This document shows, piece by piece, positions 33,491 through 42,862 of a stretch of 64,000 nt of DNA (positions are counted from its first letter, which is position 1; every line of letters starts with the position of its first letter). The stretch is from NCBI GenBank assembly GCA_014189435.1, contig CP050293.1, forward strand, positions 1,927,001 to 1,991,000. The letters are read 5' to 3'. The position numbers and the translations under genes were made by a program. Source of the stretch: Mesorhizobium loti (GTDB taxonomy: Bacteria; Pseudomonadota; Alphaproteobacteria; Rhizobiales; Rhizobiaceae). The notes under the pieces were generated by a model. That model did not search any database, had not been told where the DNA came from, and worked only from the letters and a program-made list of their open reading frames with translations.

Positions 33491-34276
33491 TCACACACCA
33501 ATCAAGGCCCGCAGCGGGTTCGCAGGGTCGGCCAGCAGCTTTACCGCAAGCGCCAGGCACACGATCACCAGCAGCGGCTTGATCAGTTTTGCGCCGATGC
33601 GCATGGCCAGGCTGGCGCCGACGCGGGCGCCGAGGAACTGGGCAACGCCCATGATCAGGCCGATCTTCCAGTAGACGACGCCGAAGGCCGCGAAGACGAT
33701 GAAGCCGCCGATGTTGGAGGCGAAGTTGAGCAGCTTGGTGTGCGCGGTCGCCTTGAGCACGCCGTAGCCGGCAAGTGCCACGAAGGCCAGCATGTAGAAG
33801 GAGCCCGCACCTGGCCCGAACAGGCCATCGTAGAAGCCGATGGCGGGCACAAGGGTCAGCCCGAACAGGAACGGCGACAGGCGCTCGGCGCGATCGACAT
33901 CGTTCATGTTGGGCTTGAACGCGAAATAGAGCGCGATGGCAATCAGCACCATGGGCAAGGCAGCCCGCAGAATGTCACCCGGCACGATCGTCGTCAGCAA
34001 GGCGCCGATGGCGCTTCCAACAAGGGCCAAAAGCGCCGACGGCAATTGCCGTCGCAGGTCGACATGACCCTTCGATGCGTAGTGGATGGTCGCCGAGCCC
34101 GAGCCGAACATGCCTTGCAATTTGTTGGTCGCGAGCGCTTGGACCGGCGTGAAGCCGGCGAGCAGCAGCGCCGGCACCGTGATCAGACCGCCGCCGCCGG
34201 CGATCGGATCGACAAAGCCCGCGGCAAAGGCGGCGAAAGCGAGCATGGCGACGGTCTGGATGCTAAGGTCGATCAT
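33491..34276 (-). CDS. sulfite exporter TauE/SafE (TSUP) family permease
   Basis: 261 residues with about eight hydrophobic helices. The Gly-rich N-terminal block VDPIAGGGGLITVPALLLAG and the internal repeat (IGFYDGLFGPGAGSFYML) are the TSUP duplicated motif. The family exports sulfite, sulfoacetate or other organic anions; the substrate here is not shown. It lies 52 bases upstream of the small membrane gene on the same strand but ahead of that gene's own ribosome site. Confidence 0.88.
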   Translation of the reverse strand: MIDLSIQTVAMLAFAAFAAGFVDPIAGGGGLITVPALLLAGFTPVQALATNKLQGMFGSGSATIHYASKGHVDLRRQLPSALLALVGSAIGALLTTIVPGDILRAALPMVLIAIALYFAFKPNMNDVDRAERLSPFLFGLTLVPAIGFYDGLFGPGAGSFYMLAFVALAGYGVLKATAHTKLLNFASNIGGFIVFAAFGVVYWKIGLIMGVAQFLGARVGASLAMRIGAKLIKPLLVIVCLALAVKLLADPANPLRALIGV

Positions 34277-34425
34277 CTGATGTATGGAGGAGGTCGGCCG
34301 GTTGAGATAGCGGGCGTTCGACCACGACCGCCCTGTTTGCGCAAGGTCGATTCCGCGCTACCTCTATCCAAGCGCATCGCGCTTGGATTTGTGTTTGTCT
34401 GTAGTTAACCCGAAAGAGGCTCCTG

Positions 34426-34857
34426 ATGGCATTCGCATTGCTGGACCAGATACGTCAGATCTTCGACGGCGACCCGGGCGTGCGCAAGGTGGCGGACGAT
34501 CCTGTCCTGTCGGCGGAACTGCTGATGCTGTTTCGCATGATCCTGGCCGACGGATCGGTCAGCGAGAGCGAAATGGTGGCCTTCCGGCGCATCTGCAAGG
34601 ATGCATTCGGCATTGCGGAAAGCAGCATCGACAGCGTCATCGAATATCTCAACGAGTTCGGCTACGAGACCAATGGCTCGCAGGCCATCGCGCTGTTTCG
34701 CGATCTCGACGTCGAACGGCGCAAGCAATTGGCCCAACATATGGCGGAGATCGCCAAGGCGGATCTGCAATTGGCCGAGAGCGAAGTGCGCCTGCTGCGC
34801 CGCACACTCGACCTGCTCGACATCAGCCCGGTCGATGTGGTGAAGCCGGAAGGCTGA
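34426..34857 (+). CDS. TerB-family protein
   Basis: 143 residues, almost all alpha-helical. MLFRMILADGSVSESEMVAF and AKADLQLAESEVRLLRRTLDLL are the paired acidic metal-binding motifs typical of TerB (DG..S..E, D..L...E). TerB proteins bind Ca2+ on an acidic cluster and occur in membrane-associated stress modules, but no other ter gene is nearby. Cytoplasmic, no signal peptide. The next gene (Nudix) follows 44 bases after the stop on the same strand. Confidence 0.85.
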   Translation: MAFALLDQIRQIFDGDPGVRKVADDPVLSAELLMLFRMILADGSVSESEMVAFRRICKDAFGIAESSIDSVIEYLNEFGYETNGSQAIALFRDLDVERRKQLAQHMAEIAKADLQLAESEVRLLRRTLDLLDISPVDVVKPEG

Positions 34858-34901
34858 CGTATGCTTTTGCAACGGTTCGCTTGCGCCGAGGGGGCGTCTA
34901 A

Positions 34902-35387
34902 ATGACCTTTGCCGACAGCTATCTGGGACAATTGCGGGCGTTGATCGGGAGTCGCCTGGTGCTGATGCCGGGCGCGCGCATTGTTGTCGAGCGCGCCGAC
35001 GGCCGCATCCTGTTGCAGAAACGGACCGATTTTGGCCTGTGGGGCCTGCCTGGCGGCAATGCCGAGGAAGGCGAGGGCCTGGAAGCGGTGGTGATCCGGG
35101 AGGTACTTGAGGAAACCGGGTTGATCGTCAGCAACGTCGAACCATTCGGGTTCGGCTGCGACCCGCGCTATGAAACCTTCCAGTTTCCGAATGGCGACCG
35201 CGCCCAGTTCTTCGCGTTGATGTTCTACACACGCTCCTTTGAAGGCGAGCCGGCCGTCACCGATGACGAGAGCAGTGCTGTCGGCTGGTTCGCGCCGGGC
35301 TGCTTGCCCGAAATGCTGCCCAACATGGCGCGCAGCGTCGAGGCCTATCTCCGGTTCAAGGCCACCGGAAAATTCCAGATGACCTGA
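34902..35387 (+). CDS. Nudix hydrolase
   Basis: 161 residues. The Nudix box runs GGNAEEGEGLEAVVIREVLE and on to ETGLI, matching GX5EX7REUXEEXGU exactly. The remainder is a mixed sheet (FETFQFPNGDRAQFFALMFY). It would hydrolyse a nucleoside diphosphate linked to another group; the substrate is not predictable. The ATG at 34902 is preceded by GAGGGGG. Probably cotranscribed with the TerB-family gene. Confidence 0.92.
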   Translation: MTFADSYLGQLRALIGSRLVLMPGARIVVERADGRILLQKRTDFGLWGLPGGNAEEGEGLEAVVIREVLEETGLIVSNVEPFGFGCDPRYETFQFPNGDRAQFFALMFYTRSFEGEPAVTDDESSAVGWFAPGCLPEMLPNMARSVEAYLRFKATGKFQMT

Positions 35388-35391
35388 GAGG

Positions 35392-37014
35392 TTAACCTTG
35401 CTCCTGCATCCGCCGAGCGATCGCCCGGTGTAGATCAGGGGCTGCGGTGACAAGCGCCTTGGCCGCCTCGGACTGCGGGTGATCGAGCACCTCGTTTGTC
35501 TTGCCGCGCTCGACGATCTTGCCGTCATGCATGACCAGCACCTCGTCCGTGATGGCGCGGGCGACGGTCAGGTCGTGGGTGATGAAGAGATAGGCGATGC
35601 CGAGCTTCTGGTTGAGTTCCGCGAACAAATCGAGGATCTGGGCACGGATCGAGACGTCGAGCGCCGAGACCGCCTCGTCGGCGACGACCAGCTTGGGGCG
35701 GGTGATGATGGCGCGGGCGATCGACAGGCGCTGGCGCTGGCCGCCGGAAAATTCGTGCGGGTACTTGTCCATGTCGCTGATGCCGAGGCCGACTTCGTGC
35801 AGCGCATGCGCCACCATCTCGCGGCGTTCGGCGCGCGTCGGCTTTTTCTCCAGCACATGCAGGGGTTCAGCGACCAGTTTTTCGACCTTCTGGCGCGGGT
35901 CGAAGGATCCGTAGGGATCTTGAAAAACGACCTGCATGTCGCGTCGCGCCGGCTTTAGCTCGGCTTCGCTCTTACCGGTTATGGTCCCGCCGCGAAACGA
36001 GATCGTGCCCGAGCTTGGCCGGTCCAGCGCCAGGATCATGCGGGCGAGCGTCGACTTGCCGCAACCGGAGCGGCCGACCAGCGCCACCGACTGACCCGGC
36101 GCCATCGACAGCGAGACATCGTCGACGGCGCGGATACCAGGAGCGCGCTTGAACAGCGAGGTGCGCCGGCCGGGATAGTCGCGGGTCACGCCCTCGACCT
36201 GAAGCAAAGGTCGGGCCATCTCGATGCCATGCGGCCTGGCGCGCGCCGGCACATGCATCGAGGCCTGCGCCAGCTGGCGCGTGTAGGGGTGGAGCTGTTG
36301 GGACAGCGTGCGTGCCGTGTCACCGGCTTCCATCACCTCGCCGTGGCGCAGGATGGTGATGCGGTCGGCCATCTCGGTCACCACGGCGAGGTCGTGCGAG
36401 ATCAGGAGCAGGCCCATGCGGCTTTCGGCGACGAGGTCGCGCAACAGGTCGAGGATCTGTGCCTGCAGCACCACATCGAGCGCCGTCGTCGGTTCGTCGG
36501 CGATCAGCAGCTTCGGCTTCAGCGCGCAAGCGATGGCGATGACGACGCGCTGGCGCTGGCCGCCGGACAGTTCGTGCGGATAGCGCGACATTGGGAATTT
36601 CGCTTCGGGCAAGCCGACACGGTCGAGCATTTTTCGCGCCCGGTCTTCGGCTTCGGCGCGGCTGGCCTTGGTGTGCCAGCGTATGCCTTCGGCAACTTGT
36701 TCGCCGATGGTCTTGACCGGATTGAGCGCTGTCATCGGCTCCTGGAACACCATGCCGATGTCGTCGCCGCGCAGCGCGCACATCTGGTCCTCGGTTGCTG
36801 CCAGGATGTCGATGCCGTCGAATGTGACGCGCCCGGTGGCACGCGCGGCATGGGGCAGCAGCTGCATCACCGTCAGCGCGGTCATCGACTTGCCCGAACC
36901 GGATTCGCCAACCAGGCCCATCACCTCACCGGGCGCGACGGAAAGCTCCATGCCCTTGAGGATCTGCGTGTCGCCGATGGTCAGCGACAGGTTCTCGATG
37001 TCGAGCAGGCTCAT
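35392..37014 (-). CDS. dipeptide-type ABC transporter ATP-binding protein (two fused ATPase domains)
   Basis: 540 residues with two complete ABC domains: Walker A GESGSGKS near 36, signature LSGGQRQR near 155, then a second Walker A GRSGCGKS near 324 and signature FSGGQRQR near 436. Both keep the Walker B DEPT/DEAV segment. This equals DppD plus DppF in one chain. The start at 37014 overlaps the stop of the permease gene by 4 bases (ATGA). Energises uptake of peptides or related N-acyl compounds across the inner membrane. Confidence 0.93.
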   Translation of the reverse strand: MSLLDIENLSLTIGDTQILKGMELSVAPGEVMGLVGESGSGKSMTALTVMQLLPHAARATGRVTFDGIDILAATEDQMCALRGDDIGMVFQEPMTALNPVKTIGEQVAEGIRWHTKASRAEAEDRARKMLDRVGLPEAKFPMSRYPHELSGGQRQRVVIAIACALKPKLLIADEPTTALDVVLQAQILDLLRDLVAESRMGLLLISHDLAVVTEMADRITILRHGEVMEAGDTARTLSQQLHPYTRQLAQASMHVPARARPHGIEMARPLLQVEGVTRDYPGRRTSLFKRAPGIRAVDDVSLSMAPGQSVALVGRSGCGKSTLARMILALDRPSSGTISFRGGTITGKSEAELKPARRDMQVVFQDPYGSFDPRQKVEKLVAEPLHVLEKKPTRAERREMVAHALHEVGLGISDMDKYPHEFSGGQRQRLSIARAIITRPKLVVADEAVSALDVSIRAQILDLFAELNQKLGIAYLFITHDLTVARAITDEVLVMHDGKIVERGKTNEVLDHPQSEAAKALVTAAPDLHRAIARRMQEQG

Positions 37015-37880
37015 CGCTGCCGCCGCGATTTCGGATCGAGGATGTCGGCGATGCCGTCGCCCAGGAGGTTCAGCCCCAGCACGGCGACAACGATCGCCAT
37101 GCCTGGAAAGATCGCCATCCATGGCGCCACCACCATCCGGGTCTGCGCGTCGAACAGCATGCGGCCCCAGCTCGGCATCGGCGGCTGCGCACCCAGGCCC
37201 AGATAGGAAAGCCCGGCCTCGGCCAGGATGCCCAGCGCGAACTGGATGGTGCCTTGCACCAGAAGCAGCGTGGCAATGTTGGGCAGCACATGCTCGATGG
37301 ATATCTGGGTGCTGTTCTTGCCGGCGGCGCGCGCGGCAAGAATGAACTCGCGCGGCCAGATCGCCAGCGCGCCGGCCCGGGCGACACGCGCAAAGACCGG
37401 GATGTTGAAGATGCCGATGGCGATGATGGCGTTGACGGCGCCCGGCCCGAATATGGCGGTGATCATGATCGCCGACAGCAGTGCCGGGAAGGCGAAGACG
37501 AGGTCGTTCAGCCGCATCAGCGCCTCGTCGACGAGGCCACCGCGTGCCGCGGCAAAGGCGCCGAGCGGCACGCCGACACCCATGCCGATGCCGACTGCGA
37601 CCAGCGCCACGGCGATCGAATTGCGGGCGCCCACCATGACCATCGACAGGATGTCGCGGCCGAAATGATCGGTGCCGAACCAGTGCGCCAGCGAGGGACC
37701 TTGCGTCTTGTCCGATATCACCAGCTTCGTGACGTCGTAGGGCGTCCAGGCATAGGAGACGATTGCCATTGCCAGGATCAGCAAGGTGATGACGAAACCG
37801 GTAACGAAGGCGGTGTTCCTGAAAGCCTTGGCCAGGATGCTGCCGAACGTCTCCTCAGGGATGTCGATGTGCAGCGTCAT
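37011..37880 (-). CDS. ABC transporter permease (DppC-like)
   Basis: 289 residues. About six hydrophobic helices; an N-terminal cytoplasmic segment then VTGFVITLLILAMAIVSYAW as helix 1. The DppC mark HWFGTDHFGRDILSMVMVGA near 65 and the EAA loop (REFILAARAAGKNSTQISIEHVLPN) near 180 are present. Overlaps the preceding permease gene by 4 bases and the ATPase gene by 4 bases. Inner-membrane half of a peptide or similar uptake system. Confidence 0.92.
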   Translation of the reverse strand: MTLHIDIPEETFGSILAKAFRNTAFVTGFVITLLILAMAIVSYAWTPYDVTKLVISDKTQGPSLAHWFGTDHFGRDILSMVMVGARNSIAVALVAVGIGMGVGVPLGAFAAARGGLVDEALMRLNDLVFAFPALLSAIMITAIFGPGAVNAIIAIGIFNIPVFARVARAGALAIWPREFILAARAAGKNSTQISIEHVLPNIATLLLVQGTIQFALGILAEAGLSYLGLGAQPPMPSWGRMLFDAQTRMVVAPWMAIFPGMAIVVAVLGLNLLGDGIADILDPKSRRQR

Positions 37881-38824
37881 TGCCGGCTTCTCAGGCGCGG
37901 ATCGACGACCGCATAGGAAAGGTCGACGAGGAGGTTGACGGCGATGACGGCGGCGACCAGCAGCATGACGACGCTTTCGACGACGATCAGGTCGCGCTGG
38001 GTTATCGCCTGGAACACCAGCCGGCCGAGGCCGGGGAGGTAAAAGACATTCTCGATGATGATGGTGCCGGCAAGCAGGAAGGCGAACTGCAGGCCGAGGA
38101 TGGTCAGCACCGGGATCATGGCGTTGCGCAGTGCATGCCGCCACAAGACAGTGCGATAGGGCAGGCCTTTGGCGCGGGCGGTGCGGATATAGTCTTCGTT
38201 CAGCACCTCGATCAGCGCCGATCGGGTGACGCGCGCCAGGATCGCCGCTTGCGGCAAGGCAAGCGCCACCGCCGGCAGCAGCAGCGATTTCAAGGCTGGC
38301 CAGATACCGGCGTTCCAGCCGGGAAAGCCGCCGGCAGGGACCAGCCGCAGCCAGACGGCGAAGACATAGATCAGCATCAGCGCGAACCAGAAATTGGGCA
38401 CGGCGACGCCGAGCTGTGCGGCGCCCATGGAAATCGTATCACCGGCCAGTCCACGCCGGCTGGCGGAAAACAGGCCGACGGGAATCGCGATGATGGTGGA
38501 GAGCGCAAGCGCAATCAGCGCCAGCGGCAGCGAGACGGCAAGCCGCTCGCGCACCAGATCGATGACCGGCACCGAATAGGTGTAGGAGCGGCCGAAATCG
38601 AGGCTGAGCAGGCCGCCGGCCCAGTGCAGATAGCGCCAAGCCAGCGGCGCGTTGAGGCCCATCTGGTTGCGCAGCAATTCGACCTGATCGGCACTGGCGT
38701 TCATGCCCAGCATCAGCCGCGCCGGATCGCCAGGCAGGATCTCCAGGACGGCGAACACGACCATGGAGGCCAGCACCAGCGTGGCGATGGCGATGGCGAG
38801 GCGTTTTAGGAGGTAGGCGGTCAT
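37877..38824 (-). CDS. ABC transporter permease (DppB-like)
   Basis: 315 residues, six helices. The N-terminus AYLLKRLAIAIATLVLASMVVFAV and the first-loop motif LPGDPARLMLG are the DppB family start; the EAA loop IRTARAKGLPYRTVLWRHALRNA lies near 215. The 255-base gap to the binding-protein gene holds a long inverted repeat, not another gene. Confidence 0.92.
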   Translation of the reverse strand: MTAYLLKRLAIAIATLVLASMVVFAVLEILPGDPARLMLGMNASADQVELLRNQMGLNAPLAWRYLHWAGGLLSLDFGRSYTYSVPVIDLVRERLAVSLPLALIALALSTIIAIPVGLFSASRRGLAGDTISMGAAQLGVAVPNFWFALMLIYVFAVWLRLVPAGGFPGWNAGIWPALKSLLLPAVALALPQAAILARVTRSALIEVLNEDYIRTARAKGLPYRTVLWRHALRNAMIPVLTILGLQFAFLLAGTIIIENVFYLPGLGRLVFQAITQRDLIVVESVVMLLVAAVIAVNLLVDLSYAVVDPRLRSRQ

Positions 38825-38884
38825 GGAAGGTGAGGGACGGCTGCGTTGCCGGGGGCAGACAACAGGTGACGGTGTCGTTCTGTG

Positions 38885-39044
38885 GCGCCCCCCTCTGTCC
38901 TGCCGGACATCTCCCCCTCAAGGGGGAGATTGGCAATTTCAACGTTGGCGCCACAAATGCGTCGATGATGATTGGCGAAAGCTTTGATGAGAGCGCAATC
39001 TCCCCCCTGGAGGGGGAGATGCCCGGCAGGGCAGAGGGGGGCGC
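38885..39044. repeat. 160-bp intergenic inverted repeat within the ABC operon
   Basis: The arms 38885-38931 and 38997-39044 match as reverse complements (GCGCCCCCCTCTG..CTGCCGG.CATCTCCCCCTC), each with its own short hairpin around GGGGGAGAT. It lies between the binding-protein gene and the first permease gene. The resulting stem could lower downstream transcription relative to the binding protein. Confidence 0.8.
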
Positions 39045-39079
39045 GAAGGAACGCAAGCGTCGCGTTTTGGCCAACGACC

Positions 39080-40558
39080 TCACTCGCTCCACTTCACCTT
39101 GGTCAGGTCGTTGGCCTGGATCGGAGCGTTTTCCCATAACCCTTGCAGTTTGGCATCCCAGACGCCGACCTTCGGCAATTCGTAGAGAAAGCCGACCACG
39201 GCATCGTCGGCCAGGATCTTCTGCGCCTGCCCCAGCAATTCCTTGCGCTTGGCTTCGTCGGAGGTGACACCGAGATCGGCAATCACCTTGTCGAAGGCCG
39301 GATTGTCGTAGTTGAAGTAATAATCCTTGCGCGAATAGATATCGATGTCGTTGGGTTCGGTGTGGGAGACGATGGTCAGGTCGTAATCCTTCTTGGTGAA
39401 CACCTGATCCAGCCACTGTGCCCATTCGACCGGAATGATTTCCAGATCGATGCCGACGTCGCGAAGCTGCGAGGCGATGATCTCGCCGCCCAGCCTGGCA
39501 TAGCCGGGCGGCGGCAGTTTCAGCGTCGCCTTGAAGCCGTTCTCGAGGCCTGCTTCCTTCAGCAATTCCTTGGCTTTGGCGACATCATGCGGATAGCGGC
39601 CGGTGAGGTCGACATAGTCCTTGTTGGCCGGCGACATATGCGAGCCGATCGGCAGGCCGAGGCCGGCCGAGGCGCCGTCGATGATCGCCTTGCGGTCGAG
39701 CGCGTAGGAAATCGCCTGCCTCACCTGCAGCTTGTCGAAAGGCGGCTTCTTGTTGTTGATCGACAGGATGGTCTCGCCCTCGGTCGAGCCGACCACCACC
39801 TTGAAACGCGGGTCGTCCTTCACCTGCGCGAGGCTGTCTGGATCGAAGAAAGGGAAGGCCTGGATGTCGCCGGAAAGCAGCGCCGGCACGTTGGCGGCGG
39901 CATCCGGCACGATGCGGAACTCGGCCTTGTCGAGGGACGCCGGCGTGCCCCAGTAAGTGTCCGATTTGACCAGGGTGATCGACGATCCCTTGGCCCAGCT
40001 CTGGAATTTGAACGGGCCGGTGCCGATCGGTTTCTCCTTGTTGGTCTCGGCTGTCTCAGGCGCGACGATCACCGCGTCGCCCCAGCCCATATTGTAAAGG
40101 AAGGAGCCTTGCGGGTTCTTCAGCGTCACCTTGACCGTTGCCGGATCGACGACATCGACTTTGTCTATGGCCGCGAACAGGCCCTTTTGCGCGTTGACTG
40201 AATTGTCGGCGCGGGCCCGGTCGAGCGAGAATTTCACGTCGCTGGCATCGAAGTCTGTGCCGTCGTGGAATTTGACGCCGGTGTGCAGCTTGAAGGTGTA
40301 GATTTTGCCGTCATCAGAAATGGTCCAGCTTTCGGCCAGATCCGGCAGCACTTCGCCATTCGGCCCGATGCGCGTCAGGCCTTCGAACACATTGGCGTAG
40401 AGAACCTCGTCGATTGCCGCGGCAGCACCTGCGGTCGGATCGAGATGGGGCGGTTCGAGGGGAATGCCGATGACCAGGTCGGTTCGCGCTGCAAACGCCT
40501 GACTGCCGGCGGCCAGTGACAGCACTGCGGCGGCCAGGATGGTTTTCCACAATTTCAT
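39080..40558 (-). CDS. ABC transporter substrate-binding protein (family 5, peptide type)
   Basis: 492 residues with a clear signal peptide (MKLWKTILAAAVLSLAAGSQAFA, cut at about 23). The SBP_bac_5 pattern is present: RIGPNGEVLPDLAESWTISD near 65 and YTFKLHTGVKFHDGTDFDASDVKFSLDRA near 90. The ATG at 40558 has GGGGAG 7 bases upstream. Periplasmic receptor of the system formed with the genes to its left; the ligand is probably a peptide or an N-acyl amino acid, since an M20 deacylase gene lies 164 bases upstream. Confidence 0.92.
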   Translation of the reverse strand: MKLWKTILAAAVLSLAAGSQAFAARTDLVIGIPLEPPHLDPTAGAAAAIDEVLYANVFEGLTRIGPNGEVLPDLAESWTISDDGKIYTFKLHTGVKFHDGTDFDASDVKFSLDRARADNSVNAQKGLFAAIDKVDVVDPATVKVTLKNPQGSFLYNMGWGDAVIVAPETAETNKEKPIGTGPFKFQSWAKGSSITLVKSDTYWGTPASLDKAEFRIVPDAAANVPALLSGDIQAFPFFDPDSLAQVKDDPRFKVVVGSTEGETILSINNKKPPFDKLQVRQAISYALDRKAIIDGASAGLGLPIGSHMSPANKDYVDLTGRYPHDVAKAKELLKEAGLENGFKATLKLPPPGYARLGGEIIASQLRDVGIDLEIIPVEWAQWLDQVFTKKDYDLTIVSHTEPNDIDIYSRKDYYFNYDNPAFDKVIADLGVTSDEAKRKELLGQAQKILADDAVVGFLYELPKVGVWDAKLQGLWENAPIQANDLTKVKWSE

Positions 40559-40722
40559 CGTGCAACTCCCCATGCGTTTCAGACACGTGCTTAAACCCGG
40601 GCGATAGAAGCGTGATTTCGCCGCGGAGTAAATTGCGTTTCGTTCTGCCCGCCGGCGTGGCCGGGAATGTTTTTGTCCTGGCGGGCCGCATCGGCAGGTC
40701 GAAGCTTGTCGCCGTGCGCGCC

Positions 40723-42003
40723 TTATCCCGTGGCAGTGCCGCGCAGCAGCACGTTGAGCCCGATCGCCATCACCTTGGCCGATTCCACCATGTCCGATAT
40801 CCCGACCCATTCGTCCGGCCGGTGGGCGAGGTCGAGAATGCCTGGGCCATAGGCGATGCAATCATAGATATGGCCGATGCGGGCAATGTGCTTCTGGTCA
40901 TAGGTGCCGGGCGAAATGACATAGTCGGGTTCGCGGTCGAAGATCGCCATGATGCCTTGCGCAACTGCCTTGACCACCGGCGCGTCGCGCTCGGTCATCA
41001 GTGGCAGCACTTCCATCAGGTCGCGGATTTCGTAGTCGAATTTTTTCCGCTCGCGCTTCAACCGGTCGAGAATGCCGGTCACTTCACCTTTGACGGTGTC
41101 GAGATCCTCCTCGAGCAGGAAACGGCGATCGATGGTCAGCCGGCAGGAATCGGGCACGTTGGGCGAGGGCAGGCCGGGCCGGAAATCCTCGGTCTGGCCG
41201 CCATGGATCGAATTGATGTTCATGGTCGAGCGTTTTGCTCCTTCGGGCACGACCGGCATGCGCGTCATCTTGCGGTCGAGCGCGGGGAACAATTCGTCCT
41301 CGAAAGCCCTGAGCACGGCGCCCATATGGCGCACCGCATTGTCGCCGAGAAACGGCATGGAGCCATGCGCGATCTCGCCCTTGGTCTCGATCTCCGCCCA
41401 CCAGACGCCGCGATGACCGAGGCAGATGCGGTCCTTGTTCAGCGGCTCGGGAATGATGACGTGGTCGACCCTGGGTTTTGAGAAATAGCCGAGCCTGGCC
41501 AGATGGGCGACGCCGCCGAAGCCGCCGGACTCCTCGTCGACGGTGCCGGATATTTCGATGGCGCCGGGAAAGTCGGGAAACACTTCCAGGAAGGCTTCGG
41601 CGGCGATGATCGAGGCGGCAAGGCCGCCCTTCATGTCGCAGGCGCCGCGGCCATAGACCTTGCCGTCTCTGACGATGCCGGCAAAGGGATCGACGGTCCA
41701 GCCGTCGCCGGCTTCGACCACGTCGATATGCGAGTTGAAGTGGACGCAGGCGCCGGGCGATCTCCCGTCGAAACGGGCAACGACATTGACGCGCGGGTAG
41801 CGGTCGGTGTCGCCGGGCGTGCCTTCGGCGCGGATGAATTCGGTCTCGAAACCGCTCTTCTTCAGCCGCGCACCGAGATATTCGGCGCATGGCCGGTAGG
41901 CCTCGCCGGGTGGATTGATGGTCGGAAAACGGATCAGCTCGGCGGTCAGCGCGACGACATCGTCGCGCCTGTCATCGATTGCCTGGAGGAGTCGCTCGTT
42001 CAT
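40723..42003 (-). CDS. M20-family deacylase (ArgE/DapE type)
   Basis: 426 residues. Metal ligands of the M20 family are visible: HFNSHIDVV near 89 (His, Asp), GRGACDMKGGLA near 119 and the catalytic Glu in GTVDEESGGFGG near 153, with a C-terminal His in GTYDQKHIARIGH near 375. It hydrolyses N-acyl amino acids or succinyl-diaminopimelate-like amides. The ArgE/DapE subfamily of this length is commonly linked to ABC uptake genes. It lies upstream of the binding-protein gene on the same strand and likely processes the imported substrate. Confidence 0.9.
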   Translation of the reverse strand: MNERLLQAIDDRRDDVVALTAELIRFPTINPPGEAYRPCAEYLGARLKKSGFETEFIRAEGTPGDTDRYPRVNVVARFDGRSPGACVHFNSHIDVVEAGDGWTVDPFAGIVRDGKVYGRGACDMKGGLAASIIAAEAFLEVFPDFPGAIEISGTVDEESGGFGGVAHLARLGYFSKPRVDHVIIPEPLNKDRICLGHRGVWWAEIETKGEIAHGSMPFLGDNAVRHMGAVLRAFEDELFPALDRKMTRMPVVPEGAKRSTMNINSIHGGQTEDFRPGLPSPNVPDSCRLTIDRRFLLEEDLDTVKGEVTGILDRLKRERKKFDYEIRDLMEVLPLMTERDAPVVKAVAQGIMAIFDREPDYVISPGTYDQKHIARIGHIYDCIAYGPGILDLAHRPDEWVGISDMVESAKVMAIGLNVLLRGTATG

Positions 42004-42225
42004 GCGCGGAGTTGAGCAGCGATATCAGCGGTTTTGCAAGCCCGCCGATGATCAAGCCCGTGCGGCGTGTCGTTGCGGCAACTATCGCGGGAAATCGTTC
42101 AAATTCGCTGCTTTGGATTGGCGAATTGGTCAAGGAGTGTGTGTTACCCCGTTCACCTGCCATTAAAAAGATGAAAAACAACGTGAGGGCAGGCAAGTAA
42201 GGGGCAATCAAAGGGGTTTGATCAC

Positions 42226-42654
42226 ATGAAAAAGACAGTTCTCATGGCGGCCGTGTTCGTCGCGATGCTGTTCGGTGCTTCGGGGCAAGGCTGGGCAGCC
42301 AGCCTCGTTGCAAATATAGACGTGTCGTCGCAGACGATGACGGTCAGATATGGTCTGTCGGTTTATCGGTGGAGTGTCTCCACCGCGCGTTCCGGCTATT
42401 TCACGCCACGCGGCACCTATCGGCCGCAGCGTACGGCCCGGATGTGGTATTCGCGCAAATATCATATGTCGCCTATGCCCTATTCCGTGTTCTTCCATGG
42501 CGGCTATGCCATCCACGGAACCGGCGCCGTCAGGCAACTTGGCAGCCCGGCGTCGCATGGTTGCGTGCGACTGCACACGGCCAATGCCGCAGCGTTTTAT
42601 TCGATGGTGCGGGAAGTGGGCTTCGGCAACACGCGCATTGTCGTCACCAACTAA
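42226..42654 (+). CDS. L,D-transpeptidase (YkuD domain), secreted
   Basis: 142 residues with a signal peptide (1 to about 24, AWA-like site at GWAAS). The YkuD catalytic motif is complete: AIHGTG with H97, SPASHGCVRL with H111 and C113. Such enzymes make 3-3 cross-links in peptidoglycan or attach lipoproteins to it. The domain covers the whole mature protein. The start has GGGG about 12 bases before the ATG. The 222-base upstream gap shows no other gene. Confidence 0.92.
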   Translation: MKKTVLMAAVFVAMLFGASGQGWAASLVANIDVSSQTMTVRYGLSVYRWSVSTARSGYFTPRGTYRPQRTARMWYSRKYHMSPMPYSVFFHGGYAIHGTGAVRQLGSPASHGCVRLHTANAAAFYSMVREVGFGNTRIVVTN

Positions 42655-42862
42655 GGCTTTGCCCGGCTGTTGATTCCACCGTGATCTTTCGCGGTGGGAT
42701 CAGATTCGGTTGCCTTCATCCCGGGCGTTTCGCCCGGAAAATGTTGCAGGAATAGCGCACCGATATGGAAACGGTGCCGCTACGTCACTTTCGCCTCGTG
42801 AATGTTCTTTCGACGAGCGCGGTTGTGGTAGATGCGATTCAGCTAATTTTCGAGGGGCTTTG

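Noticed and set aside
42710..42862. N-terminal extension of the beta-barrel gene
   Set aside because: It would place 50 charged residues before a perfect signal peptide; the ATG at 42863 has its own ribosome site.
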